Assembly: GCA_007258455.2 (NCBI GenBank) | Contig: VDFB02193867.1 | Location: 532,819,071 to 532,883,070 of the forward strand | Length of the DNA: 64,000 bases | Direction: 5' to 3' | Origin: Sequoia sempervirens | Lineage: Eukaryota > Streptophyta > Pinopsida > Cupressales > Cupressaceae | Shown here: one piece after another, positions 24,662-36,779 of the stretch | Layout: each line of letters starts with the position of its first letter | Position numbering within the stretch: position 1 is the stretch's first letter | Made by a program: the position numbers and the translations under genes | Notes under the pieces: generated by a model | What the model was told of the DNA's origin: nothing | What the model saw: only the letters and a program-made list of their open reading frames with translations | Database searches by the model: none

Positions 24662-25704
24662 TGTAGGACCCTAAATCTGCATTGTATAAAAAACGAAAAC
24701 CATTAGTATTGTTAGTAAACCAAAGAAAACAAAAGATCCCCTATAAGATTCATCTAATCACAAGAATGATGCTAAAGAAACAAGCAAAACATAGAAAGGC
24801 ATCATTCTAATGATCAAACTACCATCTTATAGTGGATTGGTGTCACATGTGCTAGTGACCCTTTCCCAATCCATGATTGGTAAGCTAGTGATGAAATTAC
24901 TATGGATATGGAGATGATAAATGTACAAGATAAGTTCTCAAAGAGAATGACCTTGCATCAAGTTGTGTACATGATGGAGATGATGGAGTGAAATGGACAA
25001 GAGCAATTCTCATATGAAAAGAGTGACCTTGCAAGAGATTGTGGAGAGATGGTGAAGGGTTTGATAAGAGATGAAGCCTCTATTTTATAGATTTTCAAAT
25101 GCTAAGAGTGTTGAAAATGGGCCAATGTGGGACAAAGAGCAAGCAATAAGATAAGGCCACTTGTCAAGTGGTGATTGGCCAATAGTTGTGCAAGATTTGG
25201 GAAGAGTGCCCATGAGAGGGAAAATTTGAATTCAAATTTGAGAGTAAATGCTAAGTGGCGGACAAGAAAATGAGCAATAAATGCAATGTTGGAGGGACAA
25301 ATCAACTTGCCTTTGAATTCAAAATTGAGGGAATATTCCCCATAAATGCCATGTTGATGGAAAATCTTGGATTTAATAAATCAATAAATTGATTTATATG
25401 TGCAAGTGGCTAAATCTAGAGAATGCAAGTGGGTGAGATTAGTATTATATTAGGATTAATTAGCTAGGATGATGATTATGATGAGTTTGACCTCTTTGAC
25501 TTAGATATTTGATTTATTTAAATCAAGAAGGATGGAATATGCATTATGATGGATGTTTGATTTATTTGATTAAAAAGGTTGATGATAAGATCAAGTTTGA
25601 TTTATTTGATTTAAGCTGATGACTTTAGGATATTTGACAAATAAACTTGATTTATTTATTTGATGAGCGAATGTGATGCATAATGTCAATTTGATGTGTC
25701 TACA
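24662..25704 (-). repeat. Right (5' in sense) LTR of element A
   Basis: In plus coordinates it runs TGTAGGACCC to GTGTCTACA, 1,043 bp. It is flanked outside by GATAC, identical to the bases before the left LTR. Confidence 0.9.
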
Positions 25705-27912
25705 GATACTAAAAATGATCCTATAGTTTGTGAAGAAGACGATCACTTAATAAGTGAGTTTGAACAAGAATTTGGTGAAAAATAATAAGAAGATGATGAG
25801 TATGAGGTTACTCTAGAAGGAGAATTCATTGTTGCCTTAGATGAACTTAAGAGGATTAAAAAAGAAAATCAGTAAGTTAAGGGACAACTTCAAAAGAGTA
25901 TTGATACTAATCAGGGCATTAAACCAAAACAATGATAAATCTAAAAAGATTATTGAATTTATGAAAGGTCAAATGGCTAATAGAAAAAGGACTGAAGAGG
26001 AAATAGAAGCCAAGTTAAAAGAAAAAGATGAAGTGTGTAATAAACTAGAATATGAGATTTCTTCTTTAAAGAAATGTTTAGATAATGATTCCTTGTTAAA
26101 AGAACTAAGTCTTATAGATGATATGATTACAAGTCAGAAAATTGAAATTGAGGAATGTAAGAGGATAGCGGATGTTGTAAGGTCTAATTTGGAGATTAAA
26201 AAGATTGATTGTCTAAAGCTTGAAGAATTATTTGCTTTAAGAAAAGAGCTTGAAAGTGTCAATGTTCAATTTGGTAAAATTCAGAAATTTGATCATAGTA
26301 CTAATATATTGAATGAGATGTTGGGTAGGAAAAAGCATTCTAAAGATCCTATAAGAGTGGGATATGAGATTGGACAAATCTCTATAGACAAATCTAAACA
26401 TGAAAAATTGTTTACTACTTCAGATGGAAATAATTTTACAACAAATCAAACACCAAGAATGAAGGTTGATCTTGGTCAGAGTACTGCTGCACGAAAGGAT
26501 AACATTGACACTAGAAGACAATCTAAGGGTATTCATAGAGAAAGGAGAAATTCCTTCAGATATTCACATCCTTGGCATGATCAGTCATTTAGGTATAATC
26601 ATTCTTTTCAAGGATATTGTTATGTTTTTAATGACTATGGGCATAAGGCAATTGATTGCATAAGATAGTCAAATAAGAATCATTCTAATGTCTCTAGAAA
26701 TGAGATTGTAGTATGTTACAACTATAACAATTTTGGTCACTTAAGAAGAGACTGTATAATAAATACAAGTGATAGTGATGTAGGGAACAATGCTAGAAAT
26801 GTCTAGAGGAAGTCTTCTATTACTTAGAACAATCACAAAGTCATTTGTTTTATATGTAATAACATTGGGCATAAAGTGCATCAATGCAAATTTAATAGAA
26901 AGACAAGTACTTTAAGAAAACAAGTGAAAAATTCTACATTGGAGTCAAGAAGAAAGAGAAATCAAGATGACAAGAAGAGAAATAAAGATGATTATGTGAA
27001 AACTCCATGTTCACTTCTTGCACAAGTGTTTCCATCCAGATCCTGAGATGAAGCAAAGACTCAGGGGGAGTCTAGTATGGTAATATATTTTACCCCTATG
27101 GAGTCTTGAATGAGGTATGATTGCATGAATTTGCTATTGGTGGTATAAGAACTAAAAAAAATGGTTTGTAAATGCCAATATTTCATTATGCTTATTCTGA
27201 TTGAATTAAGTATGAAGGGCTGCATATGATTTTGGTTTTCAAGTTTGAAAGTACATTGAGAGTTCTTTAGTGTGGTTAATGCTCAGTCCATGGGACATGA
27301 TGATAGTTGTATTTTCCTTTGATTGCTTATTTGAATAATCGAATAGAGTGATTGTTTTTTATTGGCATGAAAGAGATATGAGTTGTGTGGAGAATTACAT
27401 GTGAAAAGGAAGATGCATTTTGATGAGAAGTCGAGTATGTATGATGAGATATGATGTTTTTTTTGTATGTGGGAGGCTGTTGATAGTATACTGATTCAAT
27501 GAAGAAGAGTGGAAAAATATTGTATGAATGAAGAAAAACATTGTAGTAACACTAGAATGTTGATTTGGATTCTTCATACACATGAGCTTTGGTAAATGGA
27601 GTTTTTGAAGGCATTGCAGAAAATCTGGGCAAGTATATTTTAAGCTCTGCTATTATCAATGGTGTATTGGCTAGACAGTGTGCTCGACTTGTGCTATCCA
27701 AGGAATGTTGAGCAATGATCTCTCATATATTGCTCTTTGTTTGGTTCTAAAGTTGGCATGAAGCAAATCCTCATATAGAAAATATATGTGATATTGGGTC
27801 CCTTAAAAGGGTTGTTTTCCTGTAAGGCGTCACCACATTTTATAGACTTGAGCTTCTTTTCTTTGATAGCAACATCAGAAGATTTACATTATGCCCAAGT
27901 TGTGAAATTAGT
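25705..27912 (+). mobile_element. Resumption of second TR-GAG internal region, truncated
   Basis: It continues from 13326 and matches 7460 to about 9540 of the first internal copy. It stops about 410 bp before the expected polypurine tract and third LTR. The sequence beyond belongs to the hAT-like fragment. Near 27063 a CTCAGGGGGAGT phrase is kept that copy 1 lost. Confidence 0.8.
25785..26960 (+). pseudogene. gag: Ty1/copia gag C-terminal region, copy 2
   Basis: This is the same protein as 7548-8760. The open frame 25841-26668 is out of register for its first 26 codons because of an extra base near 25915. It then enters the true frame with a coiled coil, the L-N-E-M-L-G-R-K-K-H-S-K-D-P segment and the first knuckle, whose second cysteine is now Phe. 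Beyond a stop at 26667 the second knuckle (C-Y-N-Y-N-N-F-G-H-L-R-R-D-C) lacks one cysteine. A third (C-F-I-C-N-N-I-G-H-K-V-H-Q-C, near 26850-26890) is intact. The ancestral protein therefore had three CCHC knuckles. Broken and not expected to be expressed. Confidence 0.8.
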
Positions 27913-27949
27913 CATATGATGGAAATAAAAGGAAGAATTTCTTCATGTT
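27913..27949 (+). pseudogene. 5' fragment of the hAT-like transposase region, cut by element B
   Basis: These bases do not match the TR-GAG copy. They end in ATGTT, which is repeated at 37733 after element B, so this DNA was continuous with 37738 onward. Short and without a clear domain. Confidence 0.5.
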
Positions 27950-28914
27950 TGTAGACATGCAAATATATGCATACAGGTCAATCCAATGGTTTAATCAAAT
28001 AATAACATTTCATCTCTCATAAATCATTCAACCTTTATCTTGTATCAGCCATTTAATTAAATAAACCAGGACTTTATTTATTAAGTCTCAAAATTCATAT
28101 TTCTCCTTATCTAATTTAAATAAATCAAATATTTGAGTCAAATTGGTCAAAACATCCTAATCATCATCCTAGCTAATTAATTCTGATTAACTCTAATCTA
28201 ATGCATGTCACATCCTCTAGATAATCGCACTTGCACAAATAAATCCATTTATTGATTTATTAAAATCAGCATTTTCACTCAACATGGCATCTTCCATCAA
28301 GTTTGAATTCAAAACCAAGTGTGCATGTACATCCAACAAAGAAATTAATAAAATCTTACATGTCCCCCACTCAACATTTACTCTCTAATTTGAATTTGAA
28401 ATCTCCCTCTCATTGGCACATTTCCCAAATCTTGCACATGCATCAACCACTCACATGATGACAAGTGTCTCCATCTCATTGTCTTGTTCTTTAGTCTCAC
28501 ATCCTCCATATTTGGAACTCTTAGCATTTGAAAATATACAAATAGAGATCGTCATCCTTGATCAAATCCTCCACAACTCCACAACTTGATCCACAAAAGC
28601 TAATGCAAAGTCATTCTCTTAAATTGAGAATGGATTTTGCTCATCATCATTCCACCATATTCATAGCATTTTCATCATTAGCTTATCTATCAAGGATTGG
28701 GAAAGGGATATTTTCAACAATAGTATCAATCTACTATGAGATAAAGTTGGCATTATGTAACTTTGATGCTTTCAATTTAGTTTGATTTGCTATCATGTGT
28801 ATGAAATATTTTGCATTATTTCATAGGAGTATTTAGCAAATTTGTATGCACTCACCTTCTTTATGGAGTTTAGAATGTTTGCAGATTTGAGAGGTGCTTT
28901 ATTGTTTCCTCACA
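27950..28914 (+). repeat. Left LTR of element B
   Basis: It is collinear with 36780-37732, with a 12-base indel before the terminal CTCACA. The end is placed at the CACA that matches the right LTR terminus. Confidence 0.85.
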
Positions 28915-29551
28915 TATAATATTTCTTATTTGTGATAATTTTGTACTATTTGTAGGAAGGAAGGATGGATTTCATTTACATAGAGAACTTGTGAAAATGA
29001 AGCGTAATCTTTGGAAAATTCTTGAGTTGAAAGTGGGCCTTGAATTGGAACTTGAAAGAGAATTTTTAAATGCTTTTTGTAATAGCTTAGAGCTTCCATT
29101 TCTCACCTTAATTTTCCATTTTAAACCAACTAAATCATTGGTTTGATCTTTTCAAAGTTGGATTAAAACTGAACCCTAGAAACAAACTAGCTTTTGGATT
29201 TGGCTAAAATTGAACAAGGAAAACTTCACACTTGATATTGGTGTTTTAAAATGAATCAAATCATTGCTTTGAAGGATAAAATGAATGTGTGCCTTTATTC
29301 TTTTGTAATTATTTACACAAAGTAATATCATCAAAAGACATATGCGCTTCTCTTGCACCTCAGAATGATCTTGAGAACCAAAAGGCTTTTGGTGACATTA
29401 AGTTGTGTAAATAATTTCCCATACACACTTCGATTTGGGTTTAAAATTGAACATCTTGTGTGAGTGTGAGTAGAGCATCATCACATATATTCTCTTTCTT
29501 TGAGTCATCAAAGATTGATAGAGTTATGGATTTTGTCTTTGCTTGTTTTGT
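28915..29551 (+). other. Leader of element B, no gene seen
   Basis: AT-rich; no tRNA-like primer site can be recognised after the LTR. Weak similarity in reverse to 21480-21560 of element A appears near 29250-29300. Confidence 0.5.
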
Positions 29552-29990
29552 TTATCTTAGAGGGCCTACCTTGGGGAAAAAAGTACTCACCCAAGGGAAT
29601 GACTCAACTAGTAACATTCTAAAGCCAAGATTATTTCCACCTAGGATATAAATGTGGATATTGGAAGAAACGCCAATATCATGTGGTTGATTCTGACAAG
29701 ATGGATCCAAAAGGGGACTCTTGCCATATGGGTCAATCTCCACGAACGAAAAAGTCCTTACTAGAACCCATGTGCTAGAATTTTCAAAAATCCTTAATCT
29801 ATTTGTTGGTGCAAGAACGGTCATTCTAAAGCTGCCCCACACTTTTATGGTCTTTAGTAGAAATGGAAAACATGCCATGGGAGTTTCATGGGTGTTGATG
29901 CTTGGTTGCCCCATATAAGTGAGTGTCATGGAGGGGAGCTAGTGGGGTCAAGCATCTAACCATTTGCTAAAGATAAGCGTAGCTAGACTT
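29552..29990 (+). other. Strongly conserved leader block, element B copy
   Basis: This is the counterpart of 20841-21240. It keeps a 125-codon frame on the antisense strand (29552-29929) whose N-terminal half matches the element A frame. A sense-strand function, such as an RNA structure near the packaging region, is an alternative explanation. Confidence 0.55.
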
Positions 29991-30935
29991 GTCCAAGTGG
30001 GGATTCAACAAATATTGCCTTACACATCCATAGGGTTTGTACTTGTTCTTGGTGTGAAAACAGAGTGCTTTATTTGAAAATATTTGCAAACAAACATTCA
30101 ACATGATCATCAAAATTTCAAACCCTTTAGGAGACAAATACCATTCACCAAATTCTCGTGTTATTGCTTTCCCTTGGGATTACATCCTTAGAGGTTTCTA
30201 AGCACTTGAATATATATCTCAATTTTCCCACTAAAGTTAAACAATAGGTAACCCTTGCCTTAAATTCACCAAATTTTCACATAATATACCTTGTGAAATG
30301 AGACAAAGTTAGACATTGGACATTCAGTTCAAAATCTAAATCAAGAGTGTGTTTGTGGTAAAAAGAATCCATTAAGAAAAGATTAAATTAATTGGAACCC
30401 ACACATGTGTTTGGTATCTTTTGGTCAAATGGTTTTCATGTGAACATTGGTCTTTTGATTTCAAATTATTCTTAGAGAAAGGCATGTTCTTCACTATCTT
30501 GGTCTAGTAAACAAGTCCTTCCTAGGTTCATTTAGGATCCAATCAAACACTTCATCCAAATTTCAAACACTTATCAAAATCCATCCCACCAAAACAACTT
30601 TAGATCTTTGGAAGCATCATTTTAGACTTGGGTAAATCATCAAGATCAATATCACCTTGTTTAGTTAGGTGTGTAGGAATGCATCCTTTCTCATACATAT
30701 AATTATATTAGTAATCTTTTGAACAAATTCATCCTAAGATAACCTCTAACATCTTAGGGTTTACAAGTTCATTATCCAATCAAACTAATCAAAATCAAAC
30801 CCTAAGTCTATCATTAATCCAAAGTCCCTAAATGTTCAACACTCATATCATTTACACCTTTCATCCCTCATCTAGTCATTAGTCCTAGGAAACTTAGAGG
30901 TCACTTTTGCAACAAGATCAAAACACAAGAGGAAC
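29991..30935 (+). other. Leader between conserved block and orphan ORF, element B
   Basis: It is collinear with 19892-20840 of element A. No sense frame of note. Confidence 0.5.
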
Positions 30936-33849
30936 ATGGAATACAAACTCGATCCATACATCATGAGTAATCCAAGTCAACTAAGCTATCAAAGCCTTAC
31001 AACTTTGATTGGTTATCAACACTCACATCTATACAAACCATACATGGGATCATTACCTTCTACAAATGTCAATGGCACAACAAGTGTGAGTATGCCCAAA
31101 TCAAAGATTGGAACACATTACCCAATGATAGATCTAAATCCAAACCTACAATTCTTTCAACTGAATAATCAAAGCATAAGCCTTCAAATGAACAACGTCA
31201 TCCCATCAAATCCCTACAAGCCAAACGAGAATGTACCAAGCACAAGTTTTTGAAACATGAACTTGGAAAACTTTGGGATGGATACATTTGCAAATCATAT
31301 GAATATTCCAAACATGAACAATGGTCAATTTCAACCTATCATGGAAAATCTGAGTGTCATCCCAAATCAAAACATTGTCCAAAATCAAACACAAGTACAC
31401 AGTTCAAAGCTACTTAAATACAAGACAAACCAACTATATCAAGGGAGTAAAGATCAAAATCAAGAACAAATTTGGCTAGATCAAATTGCTACACTTACCA
31501 AAATAGTTGAGTCATTACGCCAAGAGACATCTCCACCACCATTACCCATATCAACATCATTCCTTGGTTTAGGGATTCCCCCTTTACCTAGCACCAATCA
31601 CTCCATCCAAATCAATAACTTCTAACACCGATCAAGCCATCATATCAAATATTTTGAATATTCCATCAACATCAGACCAAATAAAATGGTATCTAATCCA
31701 ATGACAACATCAATTATGACACCAAAATATGGTCTCCCAAGGGCTTCCATCACCCTCGGATCATTCCGACCATTCCTATCACTTCAATCACTCCAAATAG
31801 CACTATCATACCCATCACATCTCAACCCCTCACTACCATGATTGGTCCAAGTGTATCTCAACCACTTGTCACCACATCCAACATGATTCCAAATACACCA
31901 CCACTACCACCAAAACCAAGTGCAATAAGTCAATATTGTAACATCGCACTAAAAGCACATCAAACCTACCAACAAGCGCTTCAACAATATTAGGTGGTTC
32001 CACAAGCCACCATATCCATTAACTGCCTTCGCTACACAAGCCACTCAAACCACCCAAGCCCCCAAGCCCCCAAAGCTACCCAACAACAAACACAAAGCAC
32101 AAAACATGAAAATGATAATTATTAGGGATACCAATGAACATTCAACCACTGGTGATAGCATTGACAATCTCCCCACCACAATTTTTCAAACAAATGATCA
32201 AAATCTATCCATCAAAGAGCACATTAAAGATATTTGTATCTCATCCAAAGTTCAAATCAACATAGGTCAAGAGTCACTTTTCAATCATGATCAAAATCCA
32301 TCAACCAACAATGATCCAATTCAAGAAATGTCAACATCATTTGACCCTATGGTTGAAGAAATTGGAAATCCCTCCACCATAATTGTTGAAAACAATGATC
32401 AAGATCTCTCCATCGATGAGCACCTTGAAGATGTTTTCACCCCATCTGATGATCAACTCACCATACATCAAGAGCCTCTTTTTAGTGATCTATTTTAAGG
32501 AGTGTTAGGATTATTTGATCATATTGACATAATGCATGATCCATTGACCTATGATCATATTGAAAATGTCTCTACATCATCTTATGAGTTAGAAGGCATA
32601 TCTCAAGAATTTATTCCAAAGCAAGATCAACATCTTCCACTAAGGTCTAGAAATGGTCCTTTCCAAGACATGTTGACCCCCTTCGACCTCATGGTTACAG
32701 ATCTTGAAGGAACCCTACACTTGACACTTGAGGATATTGAACCACCTACCATGTCTAATAATGACATCCAAGAACCCTTTGTAAGAAATCCATCATTTGA
32801 AACTAACCCATGTCAAGAACTTGATCCAAAGCATGTTGAAAGCAACTCTGAAATCATTCAAGATCAAGAATTTGTATCTTCTTGATACTACAATAATCTA
32901 ATGGACACTCTCTTATCTATTCAAGATGATCATATCCATGTAGCACATACTCCTCCATCTACCCATGAGATGCTTTATGTGGATGGACACATAGATGATC
33001 TTCATCTAGAATAATATTTTGTTACACAAAAAGAGCAGGTCATGAATTCCTACAGTAAAATACAGTTGTCAATGGCAGTATCAGATATATCCCAAATTCA
33101 GAATAAGGACATCATGAATAAAGATATCCATCATTATCTACTCAAGGAAGCAAGTCAGATAGAATAGTATAATCCAGAGTTAGCAGAGCAAAAAATTGAA
33201 ATAATGTCATCTACAATGTTCATTTGTCAGAGCATGTTTATTGAACAAGACATCTTAGAAAAAGAAGAATCAAAGCATGAAGGTACTACTTCCACAATAC
33301 TGGGGGAAACTTTGTCTCAAGTGAACATCAACATAGGAAGCATGAAGAATAGTTATGATGAAACCAATGTTAATACTACAACCGGCCAAGTCATGAATCT
33401 CCATCCACCCATCATCCCATCCACGAATTGGGACCAACTTCGAAAGAAAGATTTGAACCAAAGTATGAAGAACATTATCAAAGAAAAAGAAGTTGAGAAG
33501 CATAATGGACAAATCAAATACAAATGGATACCAAAGAATACAAAGAAAGATCATCCCTATCAAACTCCATCAGTCAAAGAAATTATGGGGAAAATAAAAA
33601 AGGGAAAAGTATCCATCAAAGATGTCCACAAAAGGAAAAGAAGGTTTTTCAAGTGATCGTGACATAAAATTGTATCAAACAATTGGTCCTAATTCCATTA
33701 ATAATGACCCTCGTGATCCACCCATCATTGCTCATCTTCCCAAGTTTGAGAGAGTCAGTTCCAAAACTATCAACCAATCCATCTCTAACTCAAACACGCC
33801 TCCCATCCACTTCTCTCCACACATGATAGCATCCAATTCTCATATTTAA
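30936..33849 (+). pseudogene. Orphan N/Q/P/S-rich ORF of element B
   Basis: The start ATG at 30936 is aligned with that of element A. One frame accounts for 30936-31625, 32106-32885 and 33204-33656, with point stops between, and the last segment (to 33849) lies in the next frame. The stretch 31626-32105 is frameshifted. Shared landmarks with element A are M-E-Y-K-L-D-P-Y-I at the start and N-M-N-N-G-Q-F-Q-P-I, then W-L-D-Q-I-A-x-L-(S/T)-K-I-V-E. Further on are S-P-P-P-L-P, S-F-L-G-L-G, repeated N-N-D-Q phrases, and Y-K-W-I-P-K-N-T-K-K-D-H-P-Y near the end. It is low complexity outside these points. No known domain. It is more damaged than copy A. Confidence 0.75.
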
Positions 33850-34940
33850 CACTATGTAATTAAGTAACAACCCTTCATCATAAGGATTCAAAAGGCACTC
33901 TCTATCGTGGATGTGTGCAAATTCAAGCAAAGTTAACCTCGCGATCAACAAAGACTGAATCCCAAAAAGTTGTATCTTAAGCACATGTATCTTAGCAAAG
34001 TAGCTTCTTCAAGTAGGTGGGATATCGATGGCACATTATGATGTGGGCATCTACATCAGCAACACACCTTGTGATTCAAAGATGAGTTGAAAAACATTTA
34101 GAAAACTAAAAAATAAAAAAATGAAAATCCAAAAAAAAAACGAAAAAGAAAAAGGATTGAAAATAGTAAAGAGAAAAAAATTGTCATCTAGTGAAAATTG
34201 CATGGGTGACGCTTTGGGCAAGACCATGATGAAAACTTGGAAAATAAGCGTCATGTGTAGAATCAAGCATTTGTGTGCACTATTTCACATGAAAGCATCT
34301 CATCCCATCCGTATTAAATTGAGCATTCCGTCTATCTTATCCATAATAAATCCATCCATCCATAAACCATTTACCCAATCCATTTTCATCCATCTGCCTC
34401 TATCATCCAAGTTATCTTGATCTTGATGAAATTTGGGTGCACACTTTATGCTTGCTTACGGTACAACATCTTGACATGGGTCATTTTCATTTATCCTATC
34501 CTATACAATATTATCTGAGCTATGAAGCACTTTCTTGATCCAAACACCTTATCTTATCACAAGATAATCCATGGCATCCTCTTCATGCTTATCCTTGTCC
34601 ATCCATCTGTACACTTATCTTAGCATCCATTCATGGCATTCCAGACATTGCTAGACACTGGGGGAAACTATCTCGCATCTTTCTTTGAGAATAAATCTTG
34701 ATCTATATCCTCCAACTTATGTGGTGATCAGAACATTGGAAAAAGTGAAACCAAATTGGTCCAGAATCTGTAATCCAAAATCCAAATCACTAGCCCATGG
34801 CATATTTTTACAAGAAGACATTCCTTATCAGGCTTTAGCTTTCATCAAACATCAATCCAAGTAATCACTATCAGTCACATCTAATTTGCATGTCAAATGT
34901 CACATCAAATCATTCAAACATCTTTTGTTTCAAACCAAGC
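33850..34940 (+). other. Conserved non-coding block downstream of orphan ORF, element B
   Basis: A poly-A-rich stretch (34095-34180) is followed by the block around ACCATGATGAAAACTTGG (34223-34240). This is shared with elements A and C and kept at the same place after the ORF. The remainder aligns with element A 16111-16790 in reverse. Confidence 0.6.
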
Positions 34941-35195
34941 TTCATCAATCCTTGCATTGTTGTGCATCGTCAACAATGTTATCATCATCAATCCTTGCAT
35001 TGTTGTGCATCCTCAACAATGTTATCATCATCAATCCCAATCAATCAATCCTTGCATTTTTGTGTAGCATCAACAATGTTATTGTAATCAATCCTTGCAT
35101 TGTTGTGCATCCTCAACAATGTTATCATCATCAATCCTGATCGATCCAATCCTTGCATTGTTCTGTATCCTCAACAATGTTATCATCATCATCAA
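34941..35195 (+). repeat. Minisatellite, five units of 43-57 bp
   Basis: Each unit reads CAATCCTTGCATTGTTGTGC, then CAACAATGTTATCATCAT with small changes. Units start near 34949, 34992, 35048, 35091 and 35150. GCATTGTTGTGC together with CAACAATG can pair, so each unit can fold back. It matches the degenerate repeats of element A. Confidence 0.85.
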
Positions 35196-35353
35196 TTCAT
35201 TGATATGATCAATCAACCTTAGCTTGGTCTTCAACAAAATCCCAAATAGAGCACTGATATAATCACACATATCATATCCAAATCGTCAAAATTGTGCAAA
35301 AAATCCAAAAACACACAAAAAATCAAGAAACATCAAAAACATTGGAATCTGAA

Positions 35354-35412
35354 CTATGTCATCTTTGAGCTTAAATGTAGGAAAGGCTCATCTTTGATAA
35401 GACCCCGAGACA
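35354..35412 (+). promoter_or_regulatory. Conserved 3' hairpin motif, element B copy
   Basis: CTATGT (35354-35359) and ATGTAG (35375-35380) can pair in the sense RNA through two G-U pairs. The loop has the same 15-base length as in element A. The conserved CTTTGATAAGACCCCGAGACATC tail is recognisable. Confidence 0.65.
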
Positions 35413-36760
35413 TCAAAATCAAAAAACATCCAAATCACATCAAAATCCAAAAAAAATCATAAAATCTAAGAAAACCCCTAAACATTCAAAATATCAAAAA
35501 TCAAAACATTTGTAAAAATCTCAAAAACACCAAAAAAAACCTCAAAACATTTCAAAAAGTCAAAAACATCCAAATATTTAAAAAAAGTCCATCCATCTCT
35601 TTTTGCTTTCACCTACGATAATCAATCATCCATAATAAACTAATTGTCACCCTCATCCTTTGGCAACACAAACAGAAACAACAAATAGCAAAAGCAAGCT
35701 TCAATCGTAAAATCAAAATTGAAACAACAAACCTTAAAACAAAATCAAACTCTTGATCATTTTTTAGACATGTCAATCAACCTTATATCAATAGCCTATC
35801 AATCAACTTATCAACCATCATCATCCTCTACAATGCATGTCCTAGGATATATCGTTCTGACAATGGGCATCATTTTGGATATCACTTTGGATTCTTATCC
35901 TGTCAAAACAAATCCCTTTTACTAGAGATATGAAGAACATTGGCTTGTTTGCATATTTGATATTTTCTTTTGATTTATCTTATTGTGCTCATTCCAAGGA
36001 CCTCTCGATCATATTTGAATGAAGGATTTAGAGAGATAGGAATGGGCAAAGATCATTATCCTTTTGTCTATTGTGCTTGTTGGATGTTCTTGTAATATAA
36101 CTTGGTGAATAATTTCTTTGTTAGGTACGTCCTAGTAAGGTTTCTGTATGTCAAGTGTAAACTAGAATACTCCTATCTACTTGTTGAGTCAAATTCCATC
36201 ACACTAGGTACAACACCATCCTAGTTTTTTATACCTTGATGCATCATATCTACATGTGTAATCAAACATAAGGTAAGTTGCCCTTTTAAAATCCCAATCC
36301 TTGATAAGAAAATCATCATCATTTATCATCCATTTATCATCATCTATCATCATCACCATCTCTAGTAAAGTCTCGTCAGATCATGGGCATGAATAGTTAA
36401 TATCTTCTTTTCTGCACTAACATCACAGCATGAATAGTTAATCATCATCACCAATACATTCACCAGTGCATCCACAAACCATCAATATTTTGCATATCAT
36501 CTCACATGCATATCATCATCATAATATAGATCTGTTATTCTAAGCATCTTAAAACCATCTCATTTGCATCATCATCCATAACCATCCATTTTGAACCTCT
36601 TTATCATGAGATCAACCCTCATATTGAATCTTTTTGCTCGATCTCTCAAGGGGGCAATGTACCATTGTACTTATTTCCACTGGGGCATCCAAAAAATAAA
36701 AAATAAAAATAATTTTGATTGTGGCAAGTTTATTCTTTGAACCAATGCAACAAGTACATT
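35413..36760 (+). other. 3' non-coding region of element B
   Basis: An A-rich spacer with CATCAAAAACATCC phrases (35280-35590) is followed by DNA collinear with element A 14390-15450 in reverse. No gene is seen. Confidence 0.6.
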
Positions 36761-36779
36761 GCTTCAAAGAGGGGAAAAA
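36761..36779 (+). promoter_or_regulatory. Polypurine tract of element B
   Basis: CTTCAAAGAGGGGAAAAA lies directly before the TGTAGACATG start of the right LTR. It is near-identical to the tracts of elements A and C. Confidence 0.85.

Larger units (their letters stand above)
13327..25704 (-). mobile_element. Element A: 12.4 kb non-autonomous (LARD-like) LTR retrotransposon, TSD GATAC
   Basis: Near-identical LTRs of 1,033 and 1,043 bp flank a 10.3 kb interior. The perfect 5 bp duplication GATAC brackets the whole element. Orientation is minus: a polypurine tract abuts the left LTR and a tRNA-like primer site abuts the right LTR. In sense order it carries the primer site, a segment with captured PPR-gene fragments, a conserved leader block, a roughly 900-codon orphan ORF, a conserved block, a minisatellite, a hairpin motif and T-rich spacers. 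I find no protease, RT, RNase H or integrase. It shares this architecture and ORF with element B, so it is a family and not a one-off deletion product. Confidence 0.9.

Noticed and set aside
34941..35195. CRISPR-like array
   Set aside because: The units are contiguous minisatellite repeats without unique spacers, in a plant retroelement.
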